From Stramonita haemastoma (taxonomy: Eukaryota > Mollusca > Gastropoda > Neogastropoda > Muricidae): a stretch of 55,000 bases of DNA. Below the pieces are notes generated by a model. That model searched no databases, was not told the DNA's origin, and saw nothing but the letters and a program-made list of their open reading frames with translations. Location of the stretch: assembly GCA_030674155.1 (NCBI GenBank), contig CM060342.1, forward strand, positions 26,162,766-26,217,765, written 5' to 3'. Shown here piece after piece: positions 44,753 through 55,000 of this stretch (positions within the stretch are counted from its first letter, which is position 1; the number at the start of each line of letters is the position of its first letter). The position numbers and the translations under genes were made by a program.

Positions 44753-44984
44753 GACGTAGAGTATTGTTGGCTTTTAAGATATGGTGATACTTTTTAATCT
44801 GAACTGCTTAACAATGCATGCAGTGTAGTTGTGATTTTAAAATGCCACTCATAATTTCCCTAGTTGAGGTATTAGTCTTTAGTCTTATTTTCCTGCAAGT
44901 TCGGAGAAGTTCTCACCTATAAACATGTCACTGCCCTTTAACTTTCTTTTTGCTTTCAGGAATTTGTCTCTATAAGAGGAACAT
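44421..44984. other. Non-coding stretch with a short (GT)n
   Basis: A short GT run lies at 44718-44751. A modest open frame upstream of it is not recognised, and its composition is unconvincing. Confidence 0.5.
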
Positions 44985-45235
44985 CTCGCTATTAATGAGT
45001 GCGTCAGGTTTTCCACCCAGACGATCAACCCTGTCGAAGTCAATAGTCTCAGTCATGTCCAGTTGGTCCATCAAAGGTGGACCAAGCTGTAGGGCCCACG
45101 AGAGGAGCTGGAAAGGACATGCCATTAGCCTATTTTTCCCAGAGGCATCTGGCAGTGTAAAGCGAACAAGAGAAGAAGAAGAAGAATTTCTGAACACTCC
45201 TATTCTCCTTGGTCTTAGCCACTGAGTACAGGGAT
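44985..45235 (+). pseudogene. LINE C-terminal fragment, stop-containing
   Basis: One plus-strand frame reads TKL-stop-GPREELERTCH, matching KLYGPREELERKCH in the fragment at 9676-10060. DNA similarity extends over GGCCCACGAGAGGAGCTGGA and the following SVKRTRE-encoding stretch. Two stops show decay. Confidence 0.65.
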
Positions 45236-45261
45236 GTAGCTGGATAACACACATACAACAC

Positions 45262-45274
45262 ACATACAACACAT

Positions 45275-45331
<57 letters not shown>

Positions 45332-45381
45332 CACATATACAAACACACACACACACACACACATGCAACACACAACAACAC

Positions 45382-45454
<73 letters not shown>

Positions 45455-45515
45455 CACACACACATACAGCCACACACACACACACATACACACATACAAC
45501 ACACATACAACACAC
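45262..45515. repeat. (CA)n microsatellite, compound
   Basis: Several CA blocks separated by ACAACACA and CATATAC interruptions. Confidence 0.97.
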
Positions 45516-45527
45516 ACATCCAAGGCC

Positions 45528-45612
45528 AGGACAATGGAGAACAAAAGATAGCCTAGGTCCTACTAGCCTACTACTATAGCCTAAGCTATCTTGTTCTCCA
45601 TTTTCCTGGCCG
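45528..45612. repeat. Imperfect inverted repeat
   Basis: CCAGGACAATGGAGAACAA and, inverted, TTGTTCTCCATTTTCCTGG surround a centre containing CTAGGTCCTACTAGCC and TAGCCTAAGC, giving a hairpin with arms of roughly 30 bases. Confidence 0.65.
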
Positions 45613-45847
45613 TGTGTGTGTGTTCGGTGAAGCATGTGAAGCGCATGGGTGTCTGCAAGGACATTACACATGTAAGCCCCAAATGGCTAGCCTACCATTC
45701 TTTGTGGACACCTTGCATGGCTAAAATACACAGTTACTGGTGGGGTGGAGCTGTGCATGCTTTACTCAGGCTACAATCCACGTTTAGCTTCAGGGTTACA
45801 AGTAATATCCCGCCCTGTAGTATCTTCTACAGAGGGCTAGTCCAAAT

Positions 45848-45868
45848 GTGTGTGTGTGTGTGTGATGT

Positions 45869-45967
<99 letters not shown>

Positions 45968-45968
45968 T
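45848..45968. repeat. (GT)n microsatellite
   Basis: About 57 GT units with GATGTGG and GAGT interruptions. Confidence 0.97.
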
Positions 45969-46004
45969 TGTAGGCCTAGGCCTATAGGCAACCAGAAAGT
46001 TGGT

Positions 46005-46142
46005 GGTCCAGTTGTAAGACACTCTTTGAGATTTTAGACTCAATTCCGGTCTGAAGCTGGACTTTCCAAAGGTAACATCATTTGCGACATGCATTTACAT
46101 GTACTGGGCTTCAAAGAATGGGCATCAACATGCTAGCTGTCT

Positions 46143-46150
<8 letters not shown>
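46005..46150 (+). mobile_element. Possible tRNA-derived SINE head
   Basis: GTGGTCCAGTTGTAAGACAC and GACTCAATTCCGG are arranged like an A box and decayed B box, followed by GGTAACATCATTTGCGACAT. This is the only copy in the window, so it is tentative. Confidence 0.35.

Positions 46151-46206
<56 letters not shown>
46150..46206. repeat. (CA)n microsatellite
   Basis: About 28 CA units. Confidence 0.96.
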
Positions 46207-46207
<1 letters not shown>

Positions 46208-46311
46208 GTGCACAAGTACACACACATTAGTCTGATAAGGGGTCAGCTGTTACTGCCCCTTCCTCTAATTTCAGTTATTTGAAATGGAAAACAACAAAGA
46301 TAAAGATAAGC

Positions 46312-46355
46312 AAGTGTGTGTGTGTATGTATGTTACATTAACATGTATGTATGTA

Positions 46356-46410
<55 letters not shown>

Positions 46411-46412
46411 TG
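46312..46412. repeat. (GT)n microsatellite
   Basis: GT units with GTATGTATGTTACATTAACA interruption, then about 28 perfect units. Confidence 0.95.
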
Positions 46413-47260
46413 TGTGTCGCAAGTCTAATTCAATAAAACTCACAACACCCTGCCAGCCCTTTTCTTCTTGCACACACACAGGAAATTGGAAATAAATTTG
46501 ATTGTTGTAACTTTTTTTCTCTTTAAATCTTGAAGAAGGCTGTATTCACATTTAATTTTTCAGTTTTATTAGCAAGTTGATCGTTATTGAGTTTCAGTAA
46601 ATCTTATTCCGATATTTCAATGTTTTGTACTCTATGTGTGTGCAAGTATGTGTACCCTAATTATAATGTGTAGTTATTCATTTCTATGAATATATGTAGG
46701 CTATAACAAAGATTGGTCAGGATTTATGTATAAACTATGTGTATCTTACTTAGAATGTAGTAGACGTTCATTTTTATGACTACATAAGAATTGAGAATTG
46801 TGTTACACAGTTAGTGATCTCTCTCTCTCTCTCTGTCTCTCTCTTCTCTCTCTCTCTCTCTCTCCTGTCCCTTCACCTCTTATATGTCATATAAACATGT
46901 TTACCATAGAAAAAGGTTTACCATCCATATTGAGAAATGTTTCATTCATATTTTGTACTCTCTATTTTGATAATCAGTGTAACGAATGTAATTGATTTCT
47001 ATGTAAAATTTTAACCAATAATCCTTTAAACAAAAAAAGCACCCACTGAATAACTTTGTCCCGGATATATAATTAGAAACATAACTTTTGTGATTGTAAT
47101 CATAAGATTGATAAAGATATTAGGGTATATATGTCCCAAAATATGTGCCTTACAGTGGATAGATTCCTTTTGTGTTCGTTATGATTTTATTCAGAATTCA
47201 AGGCATATATTTCCCTTAGAATTAAGTTTATTGATGAAATGTGCGAGAACCAGTGAATAC
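46413..47260. other. AT-rich non-coding stretch
   Basis: It has one short CT array (46818-46865) and no recognised gene. Confidence 0.5.
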
Positions 47261-47261
47261 G

Positions 47262-47283
47262 TGTGTGTGTGTGTGTGTGTGTG

Positions 47284-47359
<76 letters not shown>

Positions 47360-47385
47360 GGCGTGCGGTGTGTGTGCGTGCTGTG

Positions 47386-47435
<50 letters not shown>

Positions 47436-47480
47436 AGTGTGTTGTGTGGGTCTGTTGTGTGTGTGTGTGTGAGTGTGTAA
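47262..47480. repeat. (GT)n microsatellite, interrupted
   Basis: Long GT array with GC and CTGT interruptions. The LINE fragment begins about 20 bases to the right. Confidence 0.97.
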
Positions 47481-47499
47481 ATCATTATCCAATTTATAA

Positions 47500-48007
47500 A
47501 TATGTTATGCTAATTCTTTTAAACATCTGGGATGTTTTATGTAATTTTTTTATTGGTAGTAATTCTCCCCCCCCTCCAATAAGGATATTAGTTATTTCCC
47601 CCCCTTTTATCCAAATGTATGATCTATATGACTTGTATAACTATTGACAGATGGTGGTGGATTGATGTTTTCAGTTGTTTATTTCACTTGTTCTCTTGTT
47701 TGCTCTTTACCTATCAGCCCTTTTTTTTTCCTTTAGTAATCAAAATCATTTTATTGTGACTTCTGACTTTCGTCTTCTGAATGAGAGCATTTTTATTACC
47801 TTATTATATATAGTGTCCTTATTTCTTGTATGTTGTTTGGTAATGCGTATAATTTTATTGTTTAGTATATTTTTTATCTTGATGTTATCCCCGAAAAGGG
47901 CGGGGACTGGATGTAAAAAAAGCACACGAGTGCTTATCTATTATCCTCGAATAAAGAATTTGCCTTGCCTTGCCTTGCCTTGCCTTGCCTTGCCTTGCCT
48001 TGCCTTG
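47500..48007 (+). mobile_element. LINE 3' end, second copy of the (TTGCC)n family
   Basis: About 500 bases match the reverse complement of 40930-41650 in order: ACATCTGGGATGTTTTATGT, TTTTATCCAAATGTATGAT, TTTATTGTGACTTCTGACTT, GATGTTATCCCCGAAAAGGG, hairpin AAGCAC-ACGA-GTGCTT, CCTCGAATAAAG and about ten TTGCC units. It lacks the A-rich insertion region of the first copy. The sequence after the tail is TCTCTCTC. Confidence 0.88.
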
Positions 48008-48427
48008 TCTCTCTCTTAGAATTTTTATTTTTTATTTTTACAAAAACATGATGACTAGTGCCCTACAAACTGCAACCATGTAGTCTTTAAAGGACATCAG
48101 CCTGAATTTAAGGCTGAAAATGTGTCATAAATGACTAAAATGGAAACAGTTCAAACAAAACAAAAGAACAGACAACAAATAGAATACAAGATGACACACA
48201 CAATACAATATAAAACACGCTTGCTATCGCCTCCCCAATGTCGAAAAAGCATTGCCGTTATTGCAGGATCATGGACCAAGATGTCTCTGTTTATAGTGCT
48301 AGTCAGGAATGAACTCTGGCCTATGGTATGGGTAACAGGGACCAACACACAACACCACACAACAACACACACCACACACACACAACCACACAACAAACAC
48401 ACACACCATACACACAACTAACAGACA

Positions 48428-48502
<75 letters not shown>

Positions 48503-49003
48503 CAATTCACTTGCTCTATGTTATCTTTTAGTATGTACAGTCAAGCAGTTTCTGATGTTAACTTTTTTTTTTTTTTTTCTATATCCCATTCACTCCACAC
48601 AAACACACCGACTTTTTTTTTTTTTTTTTTAATCCTTTCTTCCCAATCATTGTCTAAAACACTTTTGTGGATAGACGTTAAATGCAGACACACACAACTT
48701 TCATCTTCATACTGTATAATGGTATCCACAAAAACAGTTTTCAAATCATAAATTTCCACTTGGATATTACAACATACTACAAACATGAGCCCTGAGACAG
48801 ATTGATACCACCTGTACCCCCTCCTCCCCCCCCCCCTCATCAAAAAAAGAACCAATAATCCCATATAATCCTCATTCTCAAGCTGTATTTCCTCTACCCC
48901 TATCACTTCGTCACTTCCATGGACTTTGCGGGTGTACCAGTGCCTAGAACCTAGATGCCAACAAAAGCCTTAAAAAATTATATCTCGACTCTATTCTTTT
49001 TAT
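48008..49003. other. Non-coding stretch with simple repeats
   Basis: ACACAC/CACAAC repeats (48345-48450), an AT array (48451-48500), T tracts (48563-48579 and 48614-48631) and a C tract near 48826. No gene supported. Confidence 0.5.
48421..48500. repeat. Compound (CA)n-(TA)n microsatellite
   Basis: About 11 CA units then about 24 TA units. Confidence 0.96.
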
Positions 49004-49050
49004 ATGTCTATTCTTTTATATCGAGGACAATGGAATAAAGCACTGTGTAC

Positions 49051-49120
<70 letters not shown>

Positions 49121-49282
49121 ATCAAGTCCCTGTGCATATGTGGTTTTGTAAATTTTTTATCTGTTCCCACAGGCACACTATGGCCTACTCTTTTGAAAAG
49201 CGAAATAGGATTTAACATGTGGGCAAGATGTTCTGCATGCGTTTGCACGGGTCCTCGATTAAAGTCTCATCCTACAGACTCT
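49004..49282 (-). mobile_element. SINE-A copy with an internal (GT)n expansion
   Basis: The LINE-like end (CTTTTATATCGAGGACAATG) is followed by about 33 GT units at 49052-49118 where other copies have GTGCTTTTTTACATCC, then the body continues normally to TAAAGTCTCATCC. The head is missing. Confidence 0.85.
49052..49118. repeat. (GT)n microsatellite inside a SINE-A
   Basis: It replaces the second arm of the tail hairpin in this copy. Confidence 0.95.
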
Positions 49283-49629
49283 AAAACCGATAATGGTCTT
49301 GTAATGAAATTTTAGGTAGCTACTTTTAAATATCTAAATTTTTGCTCTGTGCCAGGAGATTATTGTGTCTGTACATAAATCAGAAAAAAAGAAGTGGTTA
49401 GGTAATTTTAGAAGTTTCATTCAACAGGAGTGTGTTTTGCTCCTCTCAACGTGTGTAAATTACACAGGTACTATTGAAGAAGCGGCTGCCAAGTCTCACC
49501 GAACCATAAGGGTCTCCAAACAAATCCTAAAGTAGTGTCTGTTACTGTAGCATACGTCTCCAAGAGGCTTGTTTTTTTGTGCTGTTTTTGTTTGTTTCTT
49601 TGTTTGTTTTGTTTCATTTGTTCTTATTT

Positions 49630-49845
49630 GAAATCGAGGATAATGGAACAAACAGTCATACGCTTTTAAAACTTTTTTAATTTATTTTTTTTTTTTACAT
49701 TCAGTCTTCCTTCGGATGGCACAAAAAGCCTACTCTTCCAAAAGGCAGAACAGGTATTTTTAAAATGTGTGCAAGATGTTCTGCGTGGGTTTGCACACAG
49801 GACCTCGGTTTTTAGTCCAATTCGAAGGATTTTCGGGAAAGTGGA
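49630..49845 (-). mobile_element. SINE-A copy, diverged
   Basis: GAAATCGAGGATAATGGAAC, a T-rich insertion, then GCAAGATGTTCTGCGTGGGT and CTCGGTTTTTAGTCC. The head is missing. Confidence 0.72.
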
Positions 49846-49992
49846 ACATACAAGCACGAACACTGAACACACGTAGGCCTACACAAAAAATAATTCATTC
49901 CGTTATGAATAAAACTTATCTGACAGCTTTAAATGAATGAAAAACCCAACTAGTGTATCATGCAATGTGGATATTTCGACAAGTGAGACAGT

Positions 49993-50075
<83 letters not shown>
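49993..50075. repeat. (CA)n microsatellite
   Basis: About 41 CA units. Confidence 0.97.
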
Positions 50076-50076
<1 letters not shown>

Positions 50077-50287
50077 ATAATCTCAAATGCATGTAGACAC
50101 ACTGTATATAAAATAAATTGCATAGACTTTGTGTAAAGTTTGAAAATGGATAAGCTCCCCCCCCCCCCCCTTAGTGCTATTATGTCTTTGGCCTGTGAAT
50201 AAGGCTCAAAATATAACTGAGACACTGCGGAAAAAAAGCTGCAGATATAAGTTTGTGAGACCTTATAAAATATTTATTTACTTTTTA

Positions 50288-50742
50288 ATTTTATATTACT
50301 TTACGTCACAGCAGATTTCTCTGAGTAAAATTCGGTCCGCTCTCCCCAGGGAGAGCGCATCGCCACAAGCGCAGTGCCATCCATTATTTATTTTCCTGTC
50401 TGCAACGTATTTTCGTATCAGATGACTTTTTCTACAGAATTTTGCCAGGGACGACCCTCTTGTTGCCTGGGTTCTTTTACGTGCGCTGATTAATGATGTG
50501 TAACACACAGGACCTGGGTTCTTTTACATGCGCTGATTAATGATGTGTAACACACAGGACCTGAGTTTATCGACTCATCCGAAAGACTAGCACCCCTGAT
50601 TCATGGTTTTAAGGAGGGGGGGGGGGGGGAGTTTTGGGCCCAAAGGGGATTCAAATCACTGCACACTCCCTCCAACCCAGACATTTGGCTCTCTAGGCAG
50701 GCCCCTTACCTCTAGACCACAACCCATACAGACCACCATCCA
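50288..50742 (-). mobile_element. SINE-C copy with tRNA-like head and internal 47-bp duplication
   Basis: On the minus strand it starts with TGTGGTCTAGAGGTAAGGGG and a decayed B box GATTTGAATCCC, a body with GAAAGAC / CATCCG motifs, and the 3' end CAGAGAAATCTGCTGTGACG. Two tandem 47-base units occupy 50466-50512 and 50513-50559. A G tract (50617-50628) lies in the body. Confidence 0.75.
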
Positions 50743-50824
50743 TATTTGACGTCACAATCATAATACATCAACAGTTATACCTCTAGCCTATGGTACTGCT
50801 AAGATCTTTAAGATGTTGGCCTTA

Positions 50825-51340
50825 GGCTGCGGCCATAGTAAACCCGTCGTTTCGATGGCGGACCGGGTGAAAAATGCTGCCCGGCTGAATTACTCTGTGG
50901 CGTCACTGAAAACGGCTGTGGGTGGCCATAGTAGACCCGGCCCGGCCGTTCTTTTTAACCCATCGTTTTGACGTTCGAGCAACACGTCCGTTTGCCGGGT
51001 CGACGGAAAGGAAAATAATCAAGAAAAACTTATTTATGGTGCTTCAAAAATTCTGACTACACAAACTAGTAAATTAACCTTTCCCGATTACATTCCAATG
51101 GTTTTGATAAAAGTTTTGGGGGGAGATTTTACGTAAAAGCACTTTTTATGTCGAACTATTTTCTGTCGATTTGCGTCACTGCGGCAGCCTCATTTTTGCG
51201 TCACTCGCAGTCTCGGGGTGACCATATTGTCAGAAAGAGACGGCCCGGGTTGACTATGGCCGCTTTGACGGATCCGTTCTCCCGTCAAAGAGACGGCCGT
51301 CGAAACAACGGGACGGGCCGGGTTTACTATGGCCGTAGCC
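50825..51340. mobile_element. PIF/Harbinger-like MITE, 516 bp
   Basis: Terminal inverted repeats GGCTGCGGCCATAGTAAACC at the left and, inverted, GGCTACGGCCATAGTAAACC at the right (one mismatch in 20, continuing to CCG), flanked by TTA at 50822-50824 and 51341-51343. TTA-type 3-bp duplications are characteristic of PIF/Harbinger. Secondary inverted GGCCATAGT(A/C)(G/A)ACCCGG copies lie inside both ends. GC-rich, no transposase. Confidence 0.85.
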
Positions 51341-51387
51341 TTAGGAATATATATATGTATGCATACCTGGTCACAAATGACTTATGC

Positions 51388-52480
51388 CAATCCAATCCAA
51401 TGCAATGATGTTGCTTATAGCCCCACCGACCACATAGGCCATATCAGGGCTATCACCTCGTCACATTTTAAAACTCGTATGTACAGTTTAAAACGAGGTA
51501 TAAAACCAACTCAACTGTCCTTGCTCGTATCGAGGCCCGGGTCGACCATAAGGGTCAACCCAGGACAGCCACGGTGTTGTGGGAAAACCCACATTGATCA
51601 CACTTAAAACGAGATAAAACCAAAACCGATTCCTTAAAACAACCTTGTCCTTAGAGACCAACTATACCTCTTTCACTCATATCAGACGAAAAAAGCCGGA
51701 TTCTCTCAGGAAGTTAAAAATGGTGTCTGGTGGAACATCCCGAAAGAGGATCTTTAGGGAGTCCCGGTAAAATGCTTGTGCCTAATATCCTGAACATCCC
51801 CACACTCCAGGAGCAGATGCCTGATGGTTACCCACACGTCGCAAGTCACGCACCACGGGGTTCCCTCGCCTTTCAGCAAGTGAACGTGAGTGATGTAAGA
51901 ATGACCCGTGTGTATCCTGGTGAGCACTGTCGCCTCCCTTCGGTTTATCACACCCAGAGGGAAAACCTCTTTCAGGTTGGGACGATCGGAAAAAGTTTGT
52001 TGTCGGTCTGAGCGTTCCACTCCTCCTGCCAGAGGGAATGCACGTATTGCTCGCTCCTAGGTTTCAGATCCTTGAACGACACTGTGGACCCGGAAACCTC
52101 CTGCTCCGTGGCATGCCTGGCGAATCGTTCAACCATTTCGTTGCCCCGAATGCCCGCATGCCCGCATGCCCCGAGACCCACACCAAAACCACGTCACACC
52201 CGTCCAGTCTCAAGGAAGTATACAGTTTGTAGAACTCCTGAAGCTTAGGGTGGTTTACGTTCCTGCAAGCGATAGCCTCCAGAGCAGAGAGCGAGTCCAG
52301 ACCAAGAAGTCTTTCCTTCCTGATCGCTGGATCAGCTGCAGGACAAGACCAGAGCGCTCAGTTCAGCCCTGTACACCGAGGCATCCGAAGGCAGGTGCTG
52401 CTCCCAAAGCACCGACTCCTTGATAGGGGGACAATAGGCGGAGCAGGCCACCCCCTCCTCCCACTTGGACTTATGCCAAG
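51388..52480 (-). mobile_element. LINE-R 3' half: RNase H and C-terminal region, (TTGGA)n tail
   Basis: Right to left on the minus strand: a region encoding an RNase H-like domain with frameshifts (a GxAGIRGNEMVERFARHATE stretch near 52100-52160), then SLWQEEWNAQTDNKLF, GVINRREATVLTRIHTGHS, and a WCVTCDV..RHLLLECGD zinc-knuckle. The 3'UTR contains a hairpin (GATAGCCC / GGGCTAT) and ends near TTGCATTGGATTGG. RNase H after the reverse transcriptase suggests an I-like or related LINE lineage. The reverse transcriptase itself is not in this copy. Confidence 0.8.
51754..52181 (-). pseudogene. LINE-R ORF2 C-terminus, frameshifted
   Basis: Two overlapping frames (52181-51972 and 52020-51754) together cover the RNase H end and the Cys-rich C-terminus, so at least one frameshift separates them. 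The Cys pattern is CxxC...H...C. Mentioned as broken; no joined sequence is given. Confidence 0.78.
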
Positions 52481-52617
52481 TCTTCAAGCTTTAGTTCAGC
52501 CATATTTGGATGAATCGTTTTTGGATGAATAGGGTGACATTGGAAGATGTTACGAGGATTAAACAGCTACACACCTCTTTGTGACTGGTGTTGAAGAAAA
52601 GCACTACATAACTTCCA

Positions 52618-52735
52618 TTTGTTGTTTGTTGTTGTTGTTGTTGTTGTGTTGTGTTGTTGTTGTTGTTGTTGTTCTTCTTCTTCTTCTTCTTCTTCCTGTT
52701 ATTATTATTATTATTATTATTATATTATTATTATT

Positions 52736-52791
<56 letters not shown>

Positions 52792-52825
52792 TATTATTAT
52801 TATTATTATCATTATTATTATTAAC
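52618..52825. repeat. Compound trinucleotide array (GTT)-(CTT)-(ATT)-(CAT)-(TTA)
   Basis: Successive blocks of related trinucleotides, one base apart, over 200 bases. Frames here encode only homopolymers. Confidence 0.97.
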
Positions 52826-52879
52826 CAAGAGTACCTGTTTGTCCTCTGAAGTGGGGCCTAAAGGCAAAAGGTAAAGATG

Positions 52880-52960
52880 TTCCATAAAATATGTGGTGGC
52901 AGGGGAGCCAGGTGTCAGAGACCTTACTTCTCCAAGGGTCAGCATATATGGCCTATAGAC
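52880..52960 (+). repeat. Dispersed repeat E, copy 2
   Basis: GGCAGGGGAGCCAGGTGTCAG and TCTCCAAGGGTCAGCATAT match 6400-6450. Confidence 0.6.
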
Positions 52961-53099
52961 CCAGAAAAAACCTCTGTGAAATGCGGGGGTCCTGGAGCAA
53001 TCTTAAGTCTGCATTATTGAGTCAAGAGCAGCATCTAGTGTGAAGGTTAAGGGGGCTCTAACATCTAGATGTCTGTGTCAGCATTTTTGGTTACATTGT

Positions 53100-53245
53100 T
53101 CAGGGAAGGTAAAGCAGCCAGGGAGAGGAGATGGGTGCCGCCCTCAATATGCTGGCCTCTAGAGAAGCCGAGGTCTCTGATGCCTTTCTCCCCTACGACC
53201 ACCTAGGTTATGGGACACATTTACCTTTTACCTTTTTACCTTACC
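53100..53245 (-). repeat. Dispersed repeat E, copy 3 (inverted)
   Basis: Reverse complement of 6375-6500, with AGGTAAAG units at the outer end. With copy 2 it forms an inverted pair 140 bases apart. Confidence 0.7.
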
Positions 53246-53683
53246 TGTTCAGGTACTAATCTTGATTCTACCTAAAATCCAAGCAGAGCTCTTCATATTA
53301 TTTTCAGATTGTTATAGGTTTTAGGCTTCTTGTTATAGGATCTAGGCTTAACTATTATTATCTCTCTCCCCCCAAAACAACAACAACAAACTTCCCCAAT
53401 TAAATAAATACTCAAAATAAAAAGGTCATCGACAAAGAGAGAAAATAATGACCCACTGTAACAATTTACTGTTTTGGTTTGTCAAAGGATCAGTAGCATC
53501 AGTTGATTTTATGACACAATTTATTTCTGCACAGTCTAATAACTGGAGGAACTTTATATTGTTCTAGGACTATATCAGTATTGTTTACACTTTTGTTATG
53601 GCATGTAATTAAAATAAATATGTCATGTGTCCTAAATAAACTTCAAAATATTTTTAAAAAAAATTATGTAATCTATTTTTGAT

Positions 53684-54068
53684 ATTTTGATAACATTCAT
53701 TTTTATTTCTTGAAATATCTAAAAGTAAGCAGGCAAAAATAAAGCACAAAAACAAACAAACAAAACATTTTTTCAGCTAATATCTCAAGTTTTTTTTTGT
53801 TCCACAGGGCAACAGTGAAGAGTTACTTAAGTTACTACTCAGCAATAAAGCTAACTGTGTATTTTGACCTTAGGGAGTAGGCTTACTGGAAATGGAAATT
53901 ACTACTCAGCACTAAAGCTAACTGTGTATTGTGACCTTAGGTTTTGATTTATTGATAACATTCATTTTTATTTCTTGAAATATCTAAAAGTAAGCAAGCA
54001 AAAATAAAGCACAAAAACTAACAACAAAACATTTTTTCAGCTAACATATCAAGCTTTTTTTTGTTCCA
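53684..54068. repeat. Duplicated blocks in order X-Y-Y-X
   Basis: Block X (53684-53808) recurs at 53946-54068 with GATAACATTCATTTTTATTT and AAATATCTAAAAGTAAGCA. Block Y (53828-53877) recurs at 53898-53945 with TAAAGCTAACTGTGTATT. All four are in the same orientation. Confidence 0.8.
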
Positions 54069-55000
54069 GGCCTACCCAGAAATGACAGGAAACCACTATG
54101 AACTCACTTCCTGTGGGCCTATTTCTGGCCTAGGCCTACTCATTCACTGCTGTAGTCTACAGGGAGAACACAAGGACACAGACCAGACAAGGAGACCAGA
54201 CAAGGAGACCAGTTAGCCTACAACATGGACCCCAGAACTAGGTGAGGCCTAGACTGAAGTAACTGCTTTGAATCATTATGGAAATGGTTATACCTTCTTG
54301 AATGGCTATGAATCATAATAGGATACAACCTACTATTTTTTAAAACTTAAAGTAACAGTAAAATTAGTAAAGTTAGCCTATGCTTGATATTTTTGATGAC
54401 AAAAGCTATAGGCCTATATTAGGCTGTGTTTATAGAGAAAGCTGTAGGCTTGTCACTGCTAGATGGTTACTCTTCCTTGAAAACTCCCGCCTAATCACTC
54501 AGGTGGTTGGTATTTATAGCAAGGCCGGAAGCCGGAACAGGAACTAAAAGTTGGTTTATAATTTCCCAGTGTTGTCTATATGTACACTTACAAAGCATAG
54601 CAGGGGTGGAATCAGTGTGAGATTTTGGAAACCCTAACTTAAGCATGTGTACTCCCACTGTTCAAAAAGAAAAAGTTAGCTCTATCAAATATGAACTAAT
54701 AAAACCTAACTGTGACTAACTGTGTATGAGAAAAGATATGTGTGAACAAAGAATAGAATAACCCCAAAAGGTATGGAAAATTTCTAGTTCTGTTTACAAC
54801 TAAGACCATAGTTTACTTTTACACCAGTATCACATAGACAATCACATAGTCCTCCAAGTCTGATGGGTGCCTTTTACTACATAGCAAGGGGATATTTCTA
54901 TAGGGGATTTTTTTGTTTCTCAGCAATGAGACATCTGATTGCTGAATTTTTGTCAGAGTAGACAAGTAGAAATGATTGCTGAATTTTGTCAGTAAACAAG
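54069..55000. other. Right-edge non-coding stretch with a weak exon candidate
   Basis: After the duplicated blocks the sequence contains a purine-rich leader (ACCAGACAAGGAGACC in tandem) and ATGGACCCCAGAACTAG followed by GTGAGG at 54242, which could be a five-codon first coding exon (MDPRT plus two bases) of a gene running off the right edge. The evidence is only an ATG and a donor-like site. The remainder is AT-rich. Confidence 0.2.

Noticed and set aside
44500..44754. 84-codon frame with a hydrophobic start and an acidic middle
   Set aside because: It ends in a GT array, has no recognised domain and no flanking splice evidence.
50825..51340. CpG-island promoter in the GC-rich segment
   Set aside because: The GC content is explained by a MITE with terminal inverted repeats and TTA duplication.
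52581..52945. Proteins rich in Asp, Asn, Ser or Ile
   Set aside because: Frames over a compound trinucleotide array only.

Overview
This window is nuclear DNA from an animal. It holds intron-containing genes with GT-AG splice sites, long microsatellites, tRNA-derived SINEs, non-LTR and LTR retrotransposons and MITEs. The gene sequences fit a protostome, and the repeat style (LINEs with pentanucleotide tails, domain-bearing tRNA SINEs, dense GT and GA arrays) fits a marine mollusc, probably a gastropod. That taxonomic placement is inference.

Three protein-coding loci can be supported, all on the minus strand. (1) At the left edge is the first coding exon of Nemo-like kinase (NLK), 2946-3142; the rest of the gene lies beyond position 1. 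(2) POLR2J (RNA polymerase II subunit RPB11) is complete, with four exons between 11670 and 16425 and a 117-residue product. (3) A four-exon C2H2 zinc-finger gene runs from an ATG at 33655 to a stop at 26203. It encodes 794 residues with a small Cys4 motif, acidic stretches and 14 finger positions; two adjacent fingers are scrambled by a pair of compensating frameshifts. The genes share no pathway beyond general transcription and signalling; NLK and POLR2J are housekeeping or developmental genes.

The rest is mobile and simple-sequence DNA. 3.4-11.6 kb: SINE-A and SINE-B copies inside a tandem duplication, and a LINE C-terminal fragment. 16.4-26 kb: further SINE-A copies, microsatellites and a LINE 3' end. 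ZNF introns: SINE-B copies, a hAT-like element and GA/CA arrays. 35.4-38.4 kb: a degraded Ty3/gypsy-like LTR element. 39-43 kb: an inverted repeat, and a 5'-truncated CR1/L2-like LINE with intact reverse-transcriptase motifs. 47.5-48 kb: a second 3' end of that LINE. 50.3-52.5 kb: a tRNA SINE, a Harbinger-like MITE and an RNase H-bearing LINE 3' half. 52.5-55 kb: simple repeats and short duplications.

The most interesting system is a parasite-host pair. The abundant SINE-A shares its 3' end, including a small hairpin, with the CR1/L2-like LINE, and a second LINE lineage keeps the hairpin with altered bases that still pair. Three LINE 3' ends run directly into (TC)n on the sense strand, which suggests a preference for microsatellite targets. 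SINE-A also occurs with a second, unrelated 3' tail, so it is modular. Coordinates of repeats are approximate; splice sites were read directly from the sequence.
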